In this document: piece by piece, positions 54,898 through 64,000 of the stretch | How the letters are laid out: each line of letters starts with the position of its first letter | Numbering within the stretch: position 1 is the stretch's first letter | Assembly (NCBI GenBank): GCA_024509875.1 | Contig: JAMPIV010005829.1 | Coordinates: 221,001 to 285,000 of the forward strand | Source: Oreohelix idahoensis | Lineage: Eukaryota; Mollusca; Gastropoda; Stylommatophora; Oreohelicidae | Direction: 5' to 3' | DNA: 64,000 bases | Program-made: the position numbers and the translations under genes | The notes under the pieces: generated by a model | What the model saw: the letters and a program-made list of their open reading frames with translations, nothing else | Told to the model about the DNA's origin: nothing | Database searches by the model: none

Positions 54898-55835
54898 TGT
54901 TGCTGTCATTTTCGACGGAGTCATCTGTCAAGTTATTTGCTTATGTTTGTATCATAAGTATAATTGTGTCTTTACCTGCGATGTCAGGTTGATTAGGGGT
55001 TGTCTTCCCTTGTTTATTCATTCATTGTGTTTGACCTTTAGGGTCAGAGGTTGACAGTTCGGCGTAGGCCTATGGGAAGGTTTTTTAAGCGGGAGTGAGA
55101 TATACTTCCGGGAAGCCGAGAGGTCCTGTTTTTCTGAAGGGACCAAGAGTCCATTGTTTTTCGGGGAGAATCTTCGAAGTAACTGCTATGGCAGTTTTCC
55201 CCAGTGAATCTCTGTGCGTCGGGATGACGACAGAATTCCTTGTTTAGTTCTGAGGATTCATTTTCCAGGTAATACCGACCTTTATGCATTATTACGCTTT
55301 TCGGTGGCAGAACATGTAAAGGATTACCTAGGGTGAACAGCAGCTCACTGATCCGCCATTTCAGAACTTATATATTTGTGCTCGAGGTAGCCATCCAAGA
55401 CTGTTAGTCTTATATTGTCCAGAAATCCAGTGACGAAGATATATTGTGGGAGCCGCAGATTGGCGGAACTTCTATCTACAATAAGTATTACTGCAGGGTT
55501 GATGATAACCTATTTAACAGAAGTACACGGCCGACGTCAGAACGAGGCCTGTGCTTTCGGCTATTATACTACAGCCTGATATGTGCAATTGGCGGGGAGT
55601 GCCAAGTTGCACCTGTGTGTCAAAGTAACTAAGGCATCTGACGCGTTTAGTCAGAGACGCCAAGGGCGACGCTACGAACTGTCATTATTGAAGAACTTTG
55701 CTATTGACCATGCACGTCTATTCTGATGTTTACCTTTTTTGAATGCCAAATGTATACCTATCGATGTCAGGTCAGCATGACCTTGTTACACTGACTGTTC
55801 CTGTTGATACTATGTGTGTTCCCGTCAATAAATGT
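54898..55835 (+). repeat. 5' LTR of Gmr1-like element (at least 938 bp)
   Basis: Matches 63063-64000 base for base as far as I can compare. It contains AACTTATATATTTGTG near 55364 (TATA-like) and AATAAA at 55828 (poly-A signal). The true end lies beyond 55835 and cannot be fixed, because the partner is cut by the window edge. Confidence 0.93.
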
Positions 55836-57588
55836 CTTGAAACATGCCTGCAGTGTCAAAGCATCCTTGATTACTGCATGTGAGAGTATGGGTTGCAGGA
55901 TCTACATCTATACGAGCCTAAACACATTCGCGCCTTCATTCGCACCCACACTCAATTCATCATACGCTCGCACTACACATCTAACAACATGTATACTGTC
56001 TTGGGCCAGTGATCACATCAACAAAGAAAAAAAGACAGTTACATTTCTGGTGGACCAGTTACGTGGGCTCTTATGATACATTTCTTGTCGCCAATGTGGC
56101 CTAGAAACTTACATTTCTGATGGACCAGATCTGTGGGTTTAAAAAGAACAGAGCGAGCATTTGACATTATTGTTGACATTTATGGATCCAGAAATTTACA
56201 TTCCTGGTTGGCTGTTACATGTATGATGTCTCCAGTTTTGTCGAGAAAGTTACAAGAAGGACAAGTACACATTACACTTCTGATCTGTGGGTCTAAGCTA
56301 CACACGGGACAGCCGTAACACACAGCGCTAATTCTACACTTGCAAGTTTTGGCTACAACAGGACAGATATAGGTCATCAACGGTTGACCCAAATAAACAG
56401 TACGAGCATTTATATTATAATGCTACATAAAGCATAACAAGACATGTACTGAAGTTAACTACTAGGCATTTGCTACGTGGACCATAACTGCATAGAAGGC
56501 GGGTTCCTATTGTAAACAGTACTGCTGGTTGTTACACGTTTCATTCAACAACAGACTTTTCTAGGTCAGAGCATTCAAGCTACATTGTTGGAGGTCAAGT
56601 GTCTGTAAACAGTACGTGGAAATAGTAAACATTCAATGTGCAAGCCCTAATTTGAGAAGGTCATAGTAACTTTGGTTCGTGAATACCACTTTATGTTACA
56701 GTGGATTTGACGTTCAGTGCGCGTTTGACATTTCGTTTCTGTGTTCGCAAGGAGCAAGGAATTTATTTTAGTTTCAGCTGTGACTGAACTTGTTCTGCAA
56801 CACATTGAAATTGATTGCTATATGTTTATGTTACTTCTACTGTTTTTGTGTATTTTTCTGCGGGTTTTTCGGTTGGTGGGTCTTACGGTAAATATGCCAC
56901 TTGATCGAGGCTTACTGTAAGCGTTCTGTAGGTGCAAATTTTCTTAATTTGGAAATTTGCTAGTGACAATTGGTCGCTATTGATGTTAGCTGTGATGTAA
57001 TTGTACTTAACGTTGTTTTTGTAATATTTTGTCTGTTTTTCAGTTTTGATTGTCGATTTGTTTTGTTTGTATTCTGTAGGTCTCTCCTTTCTTGTGTATT
57101 TCTCTACACATTTTTGGTTAAAAAACAGTGTTGCCATTTGTATTGTTTTGTATCTTTGTCTTTGTTTTTTTTTTTTTTTTTTGTACTACATTACTGTCAT
57201 GCACAGTCTACATACACATACTTGGTCATGTTTTGATATTATTGATAAGGTAGACTCTTCATATAGAGTTTCTTAATAAAATATTATTATATAAGATATT
57301 TATACAAGTTCTTTGATAAAAGACTTGTTATCTACAAAGATTGAGACAAGGTGAAATACATATTCAAGTTCTTTATAAAAAAGACTTGTGCCCATAGTGA
57401 GTGGGATATAAGGGAATTTTTTTTTTCCACAGGTACTCAGGTGATTTTTTGGGTACATTATAAACAAGACTAAGAGTGTGAAAGAAAGTGAAGTGAGTAT
57501 ACAAGTCTATCATTTCAGACTTGTCTCCCATTAAAGTGGGATAATTTAATATATTTGCTTCTGCAAGTTACTGATCTCAGTAGACAAG
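55836..57588 (+). other. LTR end and RNA leader of Gmr1-like element
   Basis: No coding ORF. The part at 56036-56300 has loosely repeated TTACATTTCTGGTGGACCAG-like blocks (56040, 56111, 56196). A T run lies at about 57164-57182. Three stem-loops with the same ACAAGTC/GACTTGT stem precede the gag start and are listed separately. I could not identify the primer-binding site. Confidence 0.5.
57304..57524 (+). promoter_or_regulatory. Three leader stem-loops sharing an ACAAGTC/GACTTGT stem
   Basis: Hairpins at 57304-57328 (ACAAGTTCTTT / AAAGACTTGT), 57365-57389 (CAAGTTCTTT / AAGACTTG) and 57501-57524 (ACAAGTCT / AGACTTGT, 8-bp loop). They lie 65-285 bp upstream of the gag ATG, where packaging, dimerisation or translation-control RNA structures usually sit. 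The function is inferred. Confidence 0.5.
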
Positions 57589-58314
57589 ATGTCTACATTG
57601 GACTACTTTATTACACAAGGGAGAGCCCTTGATAAGACTGGTCAACAGTTAGAACAGTGGGCTGTTGCTCAGTATGACAAAGCATTAGCTGCTGAAGAGA
57701 GAAGGGCTGCTGCAGAGGAAAAAAAAACTATGGCTGAAGAGAAGAGATTAGAAAGAGAAGCAGCTGCTGAACAAAAAAGGCTAGACAGAGAAGCTGATAT
57801 TGCTGCTGAACAAAAGAAATTGCAGATGCAGGTGGAGGAAAGGAGATTTGAAGCTGAACAAAAGAGATTAGACAAAGAAGCTGAACAAAAGAGATTAGAC
57901 AAAGAAGCTGAACAAAAGAGATTAGACAAAGAAGCTGAACAAAAGAGATTAGACAAAGAAGCTGAACAAAAGAGATTAGACAAAGAAGCGGAACAAAAGA
58001 GATTAGACAAAGAGGCTGCTGCAGAGGAGAGGAAAGCTCAAGCTGAGGCTGAAATCAGAAAAATGGAACATGAGGAAAGAAAACAGAAGATGGAACTTGA
58101 TGAAAAACTCGCAACTTTGGAGTTAGAGAAATTGAAATTGGCGAGTATGGGTGCTCAGCAAACAACTTCGAGTACGACAAGGGAGTTTGTTAGTAGGATT
58201 AAATTGCCTCATTTCAATCCTTTAAAGGATGACGTAGCAGATTATCTAGATAGATTCCAATTTTTGTGCGATACGCATAACATAAAAAAGGAAAAAAATA
58301 TGTTGAACAACTGA
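57589..58314 (+). CDS. Gag N-terminal part with repeated coiled coil
   Basis: 241 codons. Residues about 25-190 form a long charged helix rich in Ala, Glu, Lys and Arg. Within it a 9-residue unit, EAEQKRLDK, is repeated about six times by a 27-bp tandem repeat (57853-58013). Capsid-like sequence starts at about residue 197 (FVSRIKLPHFNPLKDDVADY). The frame ends NMLNN after a run of seven A at about 58296-58302, and capsid sequence continues in another frame from there. This is a 1-base frameshift within capsid, too early for a normal Gag-Pol shift. An indel or a sequencing error in the A run is likely. Confidence 0.85.
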   Translation: MSTLDYFITQGRALDKTGQQLEQWAVAQYDKALAAEERRAAAEEKKTMAEEKRLEREAAAEQKRLDREADIAAEQKKLQMQVEERRFEAEQKRLDKEAEQKRLDKEAEQKRLDKEAEQKRLDKEAEQKRLDKEAEQKRLDKEAAAEERKAQAEAEIRKMEHEERKQKMELDEKLATLELEKLKLASMGAQQTTSSTTREFVSRIKLPHFNPLKDDVADYLDRFQFLCDTHNIKKEKNMLNN

Positions 58315-60485
58315 TGCCATTTTTTACAGGTGACACAGTGACTACTCTTATGACAATAGACGAACATGAGAGGACTAATTATGATGTTGTCAGGGCAGCA
58401 CTGCTAAAAAAATATCAACTAAAACAAGAAGACTATCGTCTTCGTTTTAGGACAATGTTGCCAGAAAATGTAGTAGATTTCTCTGATTTTGTTACAAAGA
58501 TACGTCGTACATTTACACGATGGGTTGAGTTGTCTCAGATTGAGAAAACATATGAAGGTCTAATGGACTTATTATTGCGAGATAAGGTTTTGTCATCTGT
58601 TAATGATTCTTTTCTTGCATTCCTTCATGAGCGTAAGCCTAAAAACTTAAAAGAAATGGAGGAATACTGTTGTCAGTATGCCACAGCACATCCCCATGCT
58701 ACAGTTAGCAATTCTAAAGTGAAAGAAGGGTTGCCAGCTGCTTCGGCAACACCATATGGCCCTAATTTCAGAAAAAAATTTCAGGGTGCTCAACAAAATT
58801 GGAATAGGGGAAGTAATCAAAATTACACTCAGAAGCGGAGTAATCCAACACATGATGGTTCTTCGTCTATGCAGTGGAGACAAGATGGTAGTTCTCGTAA
58901 TTTTAGTGGTAATAATTTGAGACACTTTCGCAAAGGTTATCCAAATAATAACTATTCAAATTTTCGAGGTAATCATTCTCGACGTCAAGATTATGACGAT
59001 GGTGAATTTAGAAACCGGGATTCAAACCGGAATGATGAGTACAATAGACAATATGATCACAATTACAGGGGAAATGATAGTCGAAATAATTACAGGGGAA
59101 ATGATAGTCAAAATAATTACAGGGGAAATGATAATCGAGGTAGACCTAGGTTTAACAAGAAAAGACCTTACCAACAGGCAAACTCTGCGCAACAAGAGTT
59201 TGATGGAGCCTGTAATACAGCAAATGATAGTGGTAACTCTAGGGCTATCACTGGTTGTGCTTTCGATTTTGGGAGAGCAACTGAATGCCCCCAATGCTTA
59301 ACATTGTTCGATTCATCGACTGTATCTACGCTAAGTTGTGGTCACCCTCTTCCTGCTCTACCTGCTACAGTTGCGCATGATGGGAGAGGATCTCTCATCT
59401 TAGATAAAGGTCTAATAAATGATAGGCTAGTCTCAGTACTTTTCGATTCGGGATGTACTACCGTCGGGGTTAAGGAGTCTCTGATAGATCCTTGCTGTGC
59501 CACTGGAAAAACAATCAAATGTGTTACATTTGGTGGTACTATGGAAAGCTATCCTACTGCTATTATTAGGATTGACACTCCTTTCTTCACAGGAGATGTC
59601 CATGCATGTCTTCTTCCTAATCCTATTGCGGATCTTATAATCGGTCGTATTCATGGGGTTAAGGAATGCACCCCGCAACAAATTTCTAGTTGGGAAGAAA
59701 AAAACATTCAAACGGTCAATGCAGTGGTGACAAGAGCTCAAGCTCTTAATCCCCCAACTTCATCTGATAATAGTAATGAAGTTGATAGCCAAGACGAGCA
59801 CTTGGTGATTTCCCATGACTCGTTTGTTAAACGTCAAGAAGAGGATCCTTCTTTGAAGAAATACTTCCTTCTGGCAAAGAAAGGGGATCCCAATCAAAAT
59901 ACGAATCACAAATCGTATATTACTATGAAGAATGGTATATTGGTACGAATGGTACAACACTCGGACAAGTCTATGCATTCGCAAATTCTTGTGCCTAAGT
60001 GTATGAGAGCCTTAATTCTTCGGCATGCACACGATTCTCAGTGTGCGGGACACATGGGTTTTTCCAGAACTAAAACTAGAGTCCTTGCGTCATTCTTTTG
60101 GCCATTCGTGAATAAAGACATCCGAATTTATTGCCGATCTTGCAAAATTTGTCAAGAGGTCAAGTCTAGAGGTCCGAGACATGCTGCTCCTATTCAGGCT
60201 GCAGATATTCCGATTCGGCCGTTTCAGAAAATGGCTATAGACATCATTGGTCCGTTCAAAATTAAGTCAGCCAGAGGACACCAATTTATCCTCACTTGCG
60301 TGGACATGTGCACGCGTTGGCCAGAGGCTATTCCTCTGAAGAGCATATCAACTGTCGATATCGCTGATGCTCTTTGGCTCGTATTTTCTCGTCTGGGATT
60401 CCCCGGAGAAATACTGTCGGATCACGGCACTCAGTTAATTTCGGACGTTACTTATGTCTCAGGTAATGGCTACGCTAGACATTAA
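58314..60485 (+). CDS. Gag capsid (SCAN-like), protease and integrase N-terminal part
   Basis: 723 codons; the family frame is entered just upstream of the first ATG. Residues 38-125 (YRLRFRTMLPENV...FTRWVELSQIE...LAFLHERKPKNLKEMEEYC) match the SCAN-domain pattern, a helical dimerisation fold related to Gmr1-type capsid. Residues 150-285 are basic, rich in Asn, Arg and Gly, with three RGNDS/RGNDN units in place of a classical CCHC knuckle. Protease: VSVLFDSGCTT (D378) and ADLIIGR. Integrase: HHCC zinc region at about 571-613 (HAHDSQCAGH...CRSCKIC), then core Asp643 (AIDIIGPF) and Asp703 (LSDHGTQL). The frame is lost at about 60440-60455, between the second Asp and the Glu. Confidence 0.9.
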   Translation: MPFFTGDTVTTLMTIDEHERTNYDVVRAALLKKYQLKQEDYRLRFRTMLPENVVDFSDFVTKIRRTFTRWVELSQIEKTYEGLMDLLLRDKVLSSVNDSFLAFLHERKPKNLKEMEEYCCQYATAHPHATVSNSKVKEGLPAASATPYGPNFRKKFQGAQQNWNRGSNQNYTQKRSNPTHDGSSSMQWRQDGSSRNFSGNNLRHFRKGYPNNNYSNFRGNHSRRQDYDDGEFRNRDSNRNDEYNRQYDHNYRGNDSRNNYRGNDSQNNYRGNDNRGRPRFNKKRPYQQANSAQQEFDGACNTANDSGNSRAITGCAFDFGRATECPQCLTLFDSSTVSTLSCGHPLPALPATVAHDGRGSLILDKGLINDRLVSVLFDSGCTTVGVKESLIDPCCATGKTIKCVTFGGTMESYPTAIIRIDTPFFTGDVHACLLPNPIADLIIGRIHGVKECTPQQISSWEEKNIQTVNAVVTRAQALNPPTSSDNSNEVDSQDEHLVISHDSFVKRQEEDPSLKKYFLLAKKGDPNQNTNHKSYITMKNGILVRMVQHSDKSMHSQILVPKCMRALILRHAHDSQCAGHMGFSRTKTRVLASFFWPFVNKDIRIYCRSCKICQEVKSRGPRHAAPIQAADIPIRPFQKMAIDIIGPFKIKSARGHQFILTCVDMCTRWPEAIPLKSISTVDIADALWLVFSRLGFPGEILSDHGTQLISDVTYVSGNGYARH

Positions 60486-62628
60486 AAGGTCTCTCAGTAG
60501 TATTTATCATCCAATGTCCAATGGATTGGTAGAACGTCTTAACAGGACACTAAAGAACTTACTTGGCAAGATAACGGAGGATCATCCTGAAGATTGGGAC
60601 AGGGTTTTACCTGCAGTCCTCTTTGCCTATAGAGAGGTTCCCAACGAGCATACAGGGTTTTCTCCTTTCGAACTTGTCTTTGGCGCGCAACCGCGCGGGC
60701 CAATGTCCTTGTTACACGATTTGATAACTTCCGATAATATTGACGATGATACACAATCGTCATATGAATATGTTATAGCTCTTAGAGAAAAGATTATCGA
60801 ATCGTGCAGGTTAGCAACTTCATCTTCCGAATTTGCGAAAGAAAAAGCTAGGCGATTTGCTAATAAGAAAAGACGCCTACGTCAACTTTGTCCTGGAGAC
60901 AAAGCATATGTCTTACTGCCCTCAAGAGAGAATAGACTTCTCATTTCTTGGAAGGGTCCATACACTATAGTCTCGAAAATTTCTGATGTCGACTATATTG
61001 TCGATGTGGATGGAAGGCATAAAACCTTCCATATAAATATGCTAACAGAGTTTATTGAACGTCCAGACTATTTACAGCCTATTTTCCAGGCGACGGACGA
61101 CTCTCCAGTTCAACATGGTCACATCTCATCCCTGTCCGTTATACAGGATGAGGAAACTATTTTTTCTGACGTGAACTTACCTCTTCCTGCGATTCCACTT
61201 ACTTCAACGGAATCGTGGAGAGACGTTACAGTCTCTTCCAACTTGTCTTTTGAGGAACAACGTCAAGTATCCTCTACGTTACAATCATATCAGGATGTCC
61301 TTACCGACATTCCTGGACACACAGATGTCATAGAACATGACATCATACTTACTGATCGTAATCCGATCAGAGTAAGACCATACCCAATACCTATTCATTT
61401 TCAAGCACAAGTCGAGAAAGAATTGGATGAAATGATTCAACTACAAATAATTGAACCATCCACTTCAGCTTATTCTTCGTCGATAGTTATTGTTCGAAAG
61501 AAAGACAATAACATACGTCTTTGCGTTGATTATCGCAAATTAAATCAAGTTACGAAGTTCGATGCTGAACCTATGCCGTTATTAGATGATCTACTTATTA
61601 GACTTTCTAAAGCTAAATTCTTTACTAAACTAGACTTGTCGAAAGGTTATTGGCAAGTCCCACTGACGGAACACGCCAAACCTCTCACTGCTTTTTCGAC
61701 ACCTAGGGGTCTGTTTCAATGGAATTTTATGCCTTTCGGGCTTATGAACGCCCCAGCGACTTTCGTGCGCATGATGCGACGAATTCTATCAGATCGTGCA
61801 GATGTCATTGCATATTTAGACGACATCTGTCTTTTCAGCGATACTTGGGAAGAACACTATGTGGGTCTAAAGGAATTGCTATCTACTCTACGTGAGCATA
61901 GATTGACTGCTAAACCCTCTAAAGCTTTTGTTGGGTTTAGTGAAATTTCCTTCCTAGGTCATCGAGTTGGTCATGGTCTGTTGAAGACAGAGGACCAAAA
62001 CATTTCAAAGATATTAAATATCTCGGTTCCGAAGACAAAAAAGCAAGTGCGTAGTCTCTTGGGATTGATACAATTCTATGGAAGATTCATTGAGAATCTG
62101 TCCTCCATTATGGCACCACTTTCAACGTTATTGAAAAAAGGTTCTCCTAATATGGTGCGTTGGTCCCAAGAATGCCAATCTTCATTGGATCAGGTTAAGA
62201 ATTTGTTCTCATCTCATCCTATCTTAAGACTACCGACGATTGATAAGACTTTTGTCCTTCGTAGTGATGCCTCTTCCACTGGCATTGGAGCGGCACTAAT
62301 GCAGGAATATTCAGGAACTCTGCATCCTGTAATGTATATTTCTAGGAAGCTGAATGCGGCAGAAAGGAATTACTCGGTTTTGGACCGTGAATTGTTGGCT
62401 ATGGTTTGGTCCATTCTTAAGCTACAAAGGTTCCTTCTGGGCGCGCATTTCTTTATGGAAACCGACCAAAAAGCTCTTACGGCTATGCAAAGTAAGGATT
62501 TGAAGAGCTCGAGATCTACTCGTTATGCTATTGCTCTTCAGCCTTTCCATTTCACGGTGCGAGCTATCCGTGGTTCGGATAATGTGATGGCGGACATATT
62601 GTCTAGATGCCCACATGATTCCAGTTAA
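60454..62628 (+). CDS. Integrase C-terminal part, reverse transcriptase and RNase H
   Basis: 724 codons from the first ATG. Residue E27 (NGLVERLN) is the integrase catalytic Glu, about 35 residues after the Asp in the previous frame. A GPY/F module follows (SWKGPYTIVSK, 165-175). RT begins near residue 300: CVDYRKLNQV (357-366), FFTKLDLSKGYW with D394, FMPFGLMNAPATF (425-437) and YLDD (454-457). RNase H: VLRSDASSTG (D605), DRELLAMVW (E646), METDQKAL (D671), ADILSRCP. The protein ends at 62628. RT and RNase H look complete, and all catalytic residues I can check are present. Only the single frameshift at its start would block synthesis from the upstream frame. Confidence 0.93.
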   Translation: MSQVMATLDIKRSLSSIYHPMSNGLVERLNRTLKNLLGKITEDHPEDWDRVLPAVLFAYREVPNEHTGFSPFELVFGAQPRGPMSLLHDLITSDNIDDDTQSSYEYVIALREKIIESCRLATSSSEFAKEKARRFANKKRRLRQLCPGDKAYVLLPSRENRLLISWKGPYTIVSKISDVDYIVDVDGRHKTFHINMLTEFIERPDYLQPIFQATDDSPVQHGHISSLSVIQDEETIFSDVNLPLPAIPLTSTESWRDVTVSSNLSFEEQRQVSSTLQSYQDVLTDIPGHTDVIEHDIILTDRNPIRVRPYPIPIHFQAQVEKELDEMIQLQIIEPSTSAYSSSIVIVRKKDNNIRLCVDYRKLNQVTKFDAEPMPLLDDLLIRLSKAKFFTKLDLSKGYWQVPLTEHAKPLTAFSTPRGLFQWNFMPFGLMNAPATFVRMMRRILSDRADVIAYLDDICLFSDTWEEHYVGLKELLSTLREHRLTAKPSKAFVGFSEISFLGHRVGHGLLKTEDQNISKILNISVPKTKKQVRSLLGLIQFYGRFIENLSSIMAPLSTLLKKGSPNMVRWSQECQSSLDQVKNLFSSHPILRLPTIDKTFVLRSDASSTGIGAALMQEYSGTLHPVMYISRKLNAAERNYSVLDRELLAMVWSILKLQRFLLGAHFFMETDQKALTAMQSKDLKSSRSTRYAIALQPFHFTVRAIRGSDNVMADILSRCPHDSS

Positions 62629-63046
62629 ATCTTGTGTCCTAGTTTTTCCTGATATATTTTCAGACTTAGGTCTGTCCTTAATATCATAATATGTTGTAAT
62701 ACAAATGTATTTGGATGATGTTTAGATAATTTAACAAATTTCATTTTGTCCATCCATCAGTGATATGTTGCTAAAATAGCATTGACATTTGTATATTGCT
62801 ATGGTTATATTATTTAGTAATGTTTGATATATGATTGGTATTGCCAGCAACTTAGGTTTCTTGAATGGTATCCCTTAGTTTGTTTGGCTTAAAGGAAATA
62901 TTTTCTCCTATGTTGGGAGATGATTTGTACCCTCTTCTATTGTACCTGATATTAGGTTCATTGTTTGCATGAGCACAGAAGTGATACTGGTGCTATCTTG
63001 CTCATGAACATATTAAAAAAAAAAATTGCATTTTTTTTTTTTTTAC
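62629..63046 (+). other. 3' untranslated region of Gmr1-like element
   Basis: No ORF of interest. T-rich, with an A run and a T run at about 63015-63045, just before the polypurine tract. Confidence 0.6.
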
Positions 63047-63062
63047 AGGGGGGTGGTAGTAA
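63047..63062 (+). other. Polypurine tract of Gmr1-like element
   Basis: AGGGGGGTGGTAGTAA (after ...TTTTAC) directly before the 3' LTR start TGTTGCTG at 63063. It confirms plus-strand orientation. Confidence 0.8.
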
Positions 63063-64000
63063 TGTTGCTGTCATTTTCGACGGAGTCATCTGTCAAGTTA
63101 TTTGCTTATGTTTGTATCATAAGTATAATTGTGTCTTTACCTGCGATGTCAGGTTGATTAGGGGTTGTCTTCCCTTGTTTATTCATTCATTGTGTTTGAC
63201 CTTTAGGGTCAGAGGTTGACAGTTCGGCGTAGGCCTATGGGAAGGTTTTTTAAGCGGGAGTGAGATATACTTCCGGGAAGCCGAGAGGTCCTGTTTTTCT
63301 GAAGGGACCAAGAGTCCATTGTTTTTCGGGGAGAATCTTCGAAGTAACTGCTATGGCAGTTTTCCCCAGTGAATCTCTGTGCGTCGGGATGACGACAGAA
63401 TTCCTTGTTTAGTTCTGAGGATTCATTTTCCAGGTAATACCGACCTTTATGCATTATTACGCTTTTCGGTGGCAGAACATGTAAAGGATTACCTAGGGTG
63501 AACAGCAGCTCACTGATCCGCCATTTCAGAACTTATATATTTGTGCTCGAGGTAGCCATCCAAGACTGTTAGTCTTATATTGTCCAGAAATCCAGTGACG
63601 AAGATATATTGTGGGAGCCGCAGATTGGCGGAACTTCTATCTACAATAAGTATTACTGCAGGGTTGATGATAACCTATTTAACAGAAGTACACGGCCGAC
63701 GTCAGAACGAGGCCTGTGCTTTCGGCTATTATACTACAGCCTGATATGTGCAATTGGCGGGGAGTGCCAAGTTGCACCTGTGTGTCAAAGTAACTAAGGC
63801 ATCTGACGCGTTTAGTCAGAGACGCCAAGGGCGACGCTACGAACTGTCATTATTGAAGAACTTTGCTATTGACCATGCACGTCTATTCTGATGTTTACCT
63901 TTTTTGAATGCCAAATGTATACCTATCGATGTCAGGTCAGCATGACCTTGTTACACTGACTGTTCCTGTTGATACTATGTGTGTTCCCGTCAATAAATGT
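63063..64000 (+). repeat. 3' LTR of Gmr1-like element, cut by window edge
   Basis: Direct partner of 54898-55835, apparently identical. The window ends just after its AATAAA poly-A signal, so the LTR end and the target-site duplication are not visible. Confidence 0.93.

Larger units (their letters stand above)
54898..64000 (+). mobile_element. Gmr1-like Ty3/gypsy retrotransposon (integrase before RT)
   Basis: LTRs start at 54898 and 63063, both TGTTGCTGTC. The element runs past the right edge of the window. The internal order is Gag (coiled coil, SCAN-like capsid), protease, integrase, RT, RNase H. Standard gypsy elements place integrase last; integrase before RT is the Ty1/copia-like order known from the Gmr1-like group of Ty3/gypsy. 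The RT and the GPY module are of gypsy type. The two LTRs look identical over the 938 bp that can be compared, so the insertion is very recent. Confidence 0.93.

Noticed and set aside
55044..55289. 81-codon ORF present in both LTRs of the Gmr1-like element (also 63209-63454)
   Set aside because: Antisense to the LTR and duplicated only because the LTRs are identical.

Overview
This is eukaryotic, animal-type DNA built almost entirely from transposable elements and simple repeats. I found no convincing host gene. The mixture of APE-type LINEs with a single ORF, an R2/NeSL-type LINE, mariner and hAT elements, tRNA-derived SINEs, Ty3/gypsy elements and long AT and tetranucleotide microsatellites suggests an invertebrate. 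A mollusc is my best guess, from overall resemblance only. No rRNA gene, functional tRNA gene or CRISPR array was seen.

Left part (1-13.6 kb). A nearly intact LTR element with very long (3.0 kb) LTRs occupies 125-9002, with target-site duplication (TSD) CAGAG. It has a polypurine tract, a primer-binding site and two in-phase ORFs on the minus strand, but no reverse transcriptase, so it looks like a LARD-type non-autonomous retrotransposon. After a repeat-rich stretch comes a 350-bp hAT-type MITE (12126-13491, TSD TATATATG) split by a 5'-truncated LINE.

Middle left (13.6-25.5 kb). One old solo LTR (ends TGTCG...CCACA, TSD CTACT at 13613 and 25471) is split into four pieces by later insertions. 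These are a full-length RTE-like LINE with a 13-bp TSD, a microsatellite with a mariner element in or beside it, and a LINE with a C-terminal restriction-like endonuclease flanked by 425-bp LTR-like direct repeats. A second, uninterrupted copy of the same solo LTR (42972-45481, TSD TGTGA) sits inside another LINE and allows the nest to be decoded.

Centre (25.5-41.2 kb). A 17-bp minisatellite runs for about 3.0 kb and resumes for 0.8 kb on the far side of a 1.8-kb mobile-element-derived gene fragment. Next is a Ty3/gypsy element (32740-41191, 197-bp LTRs, conventional domain order, minus strand). Its RT gene is interrupted by a 3.9-kb insertion carrying LINE ORF1 and the start of ORF2, behind two diverged tandem units that resemble promoter monomers.

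Right part (41.2-64 kb). Minisatellites, LINE pieces and at least three tRNA-derived SINE copies lead into a young Ty3/gypsy element starting at 54898. Its two LTRs look identical over the 938 bp visible, and the right one runs off the window. Its pol order is protease, integrase, reverse transcriptase, RNase H, i.e. integrase before RT. This is the unusual arrangement of the Gmr1-like group, and the Gag carries a SCAN-like capsid segment. This element and the repeat-flanked R2-type LINE are the two most interesting objects in the window.
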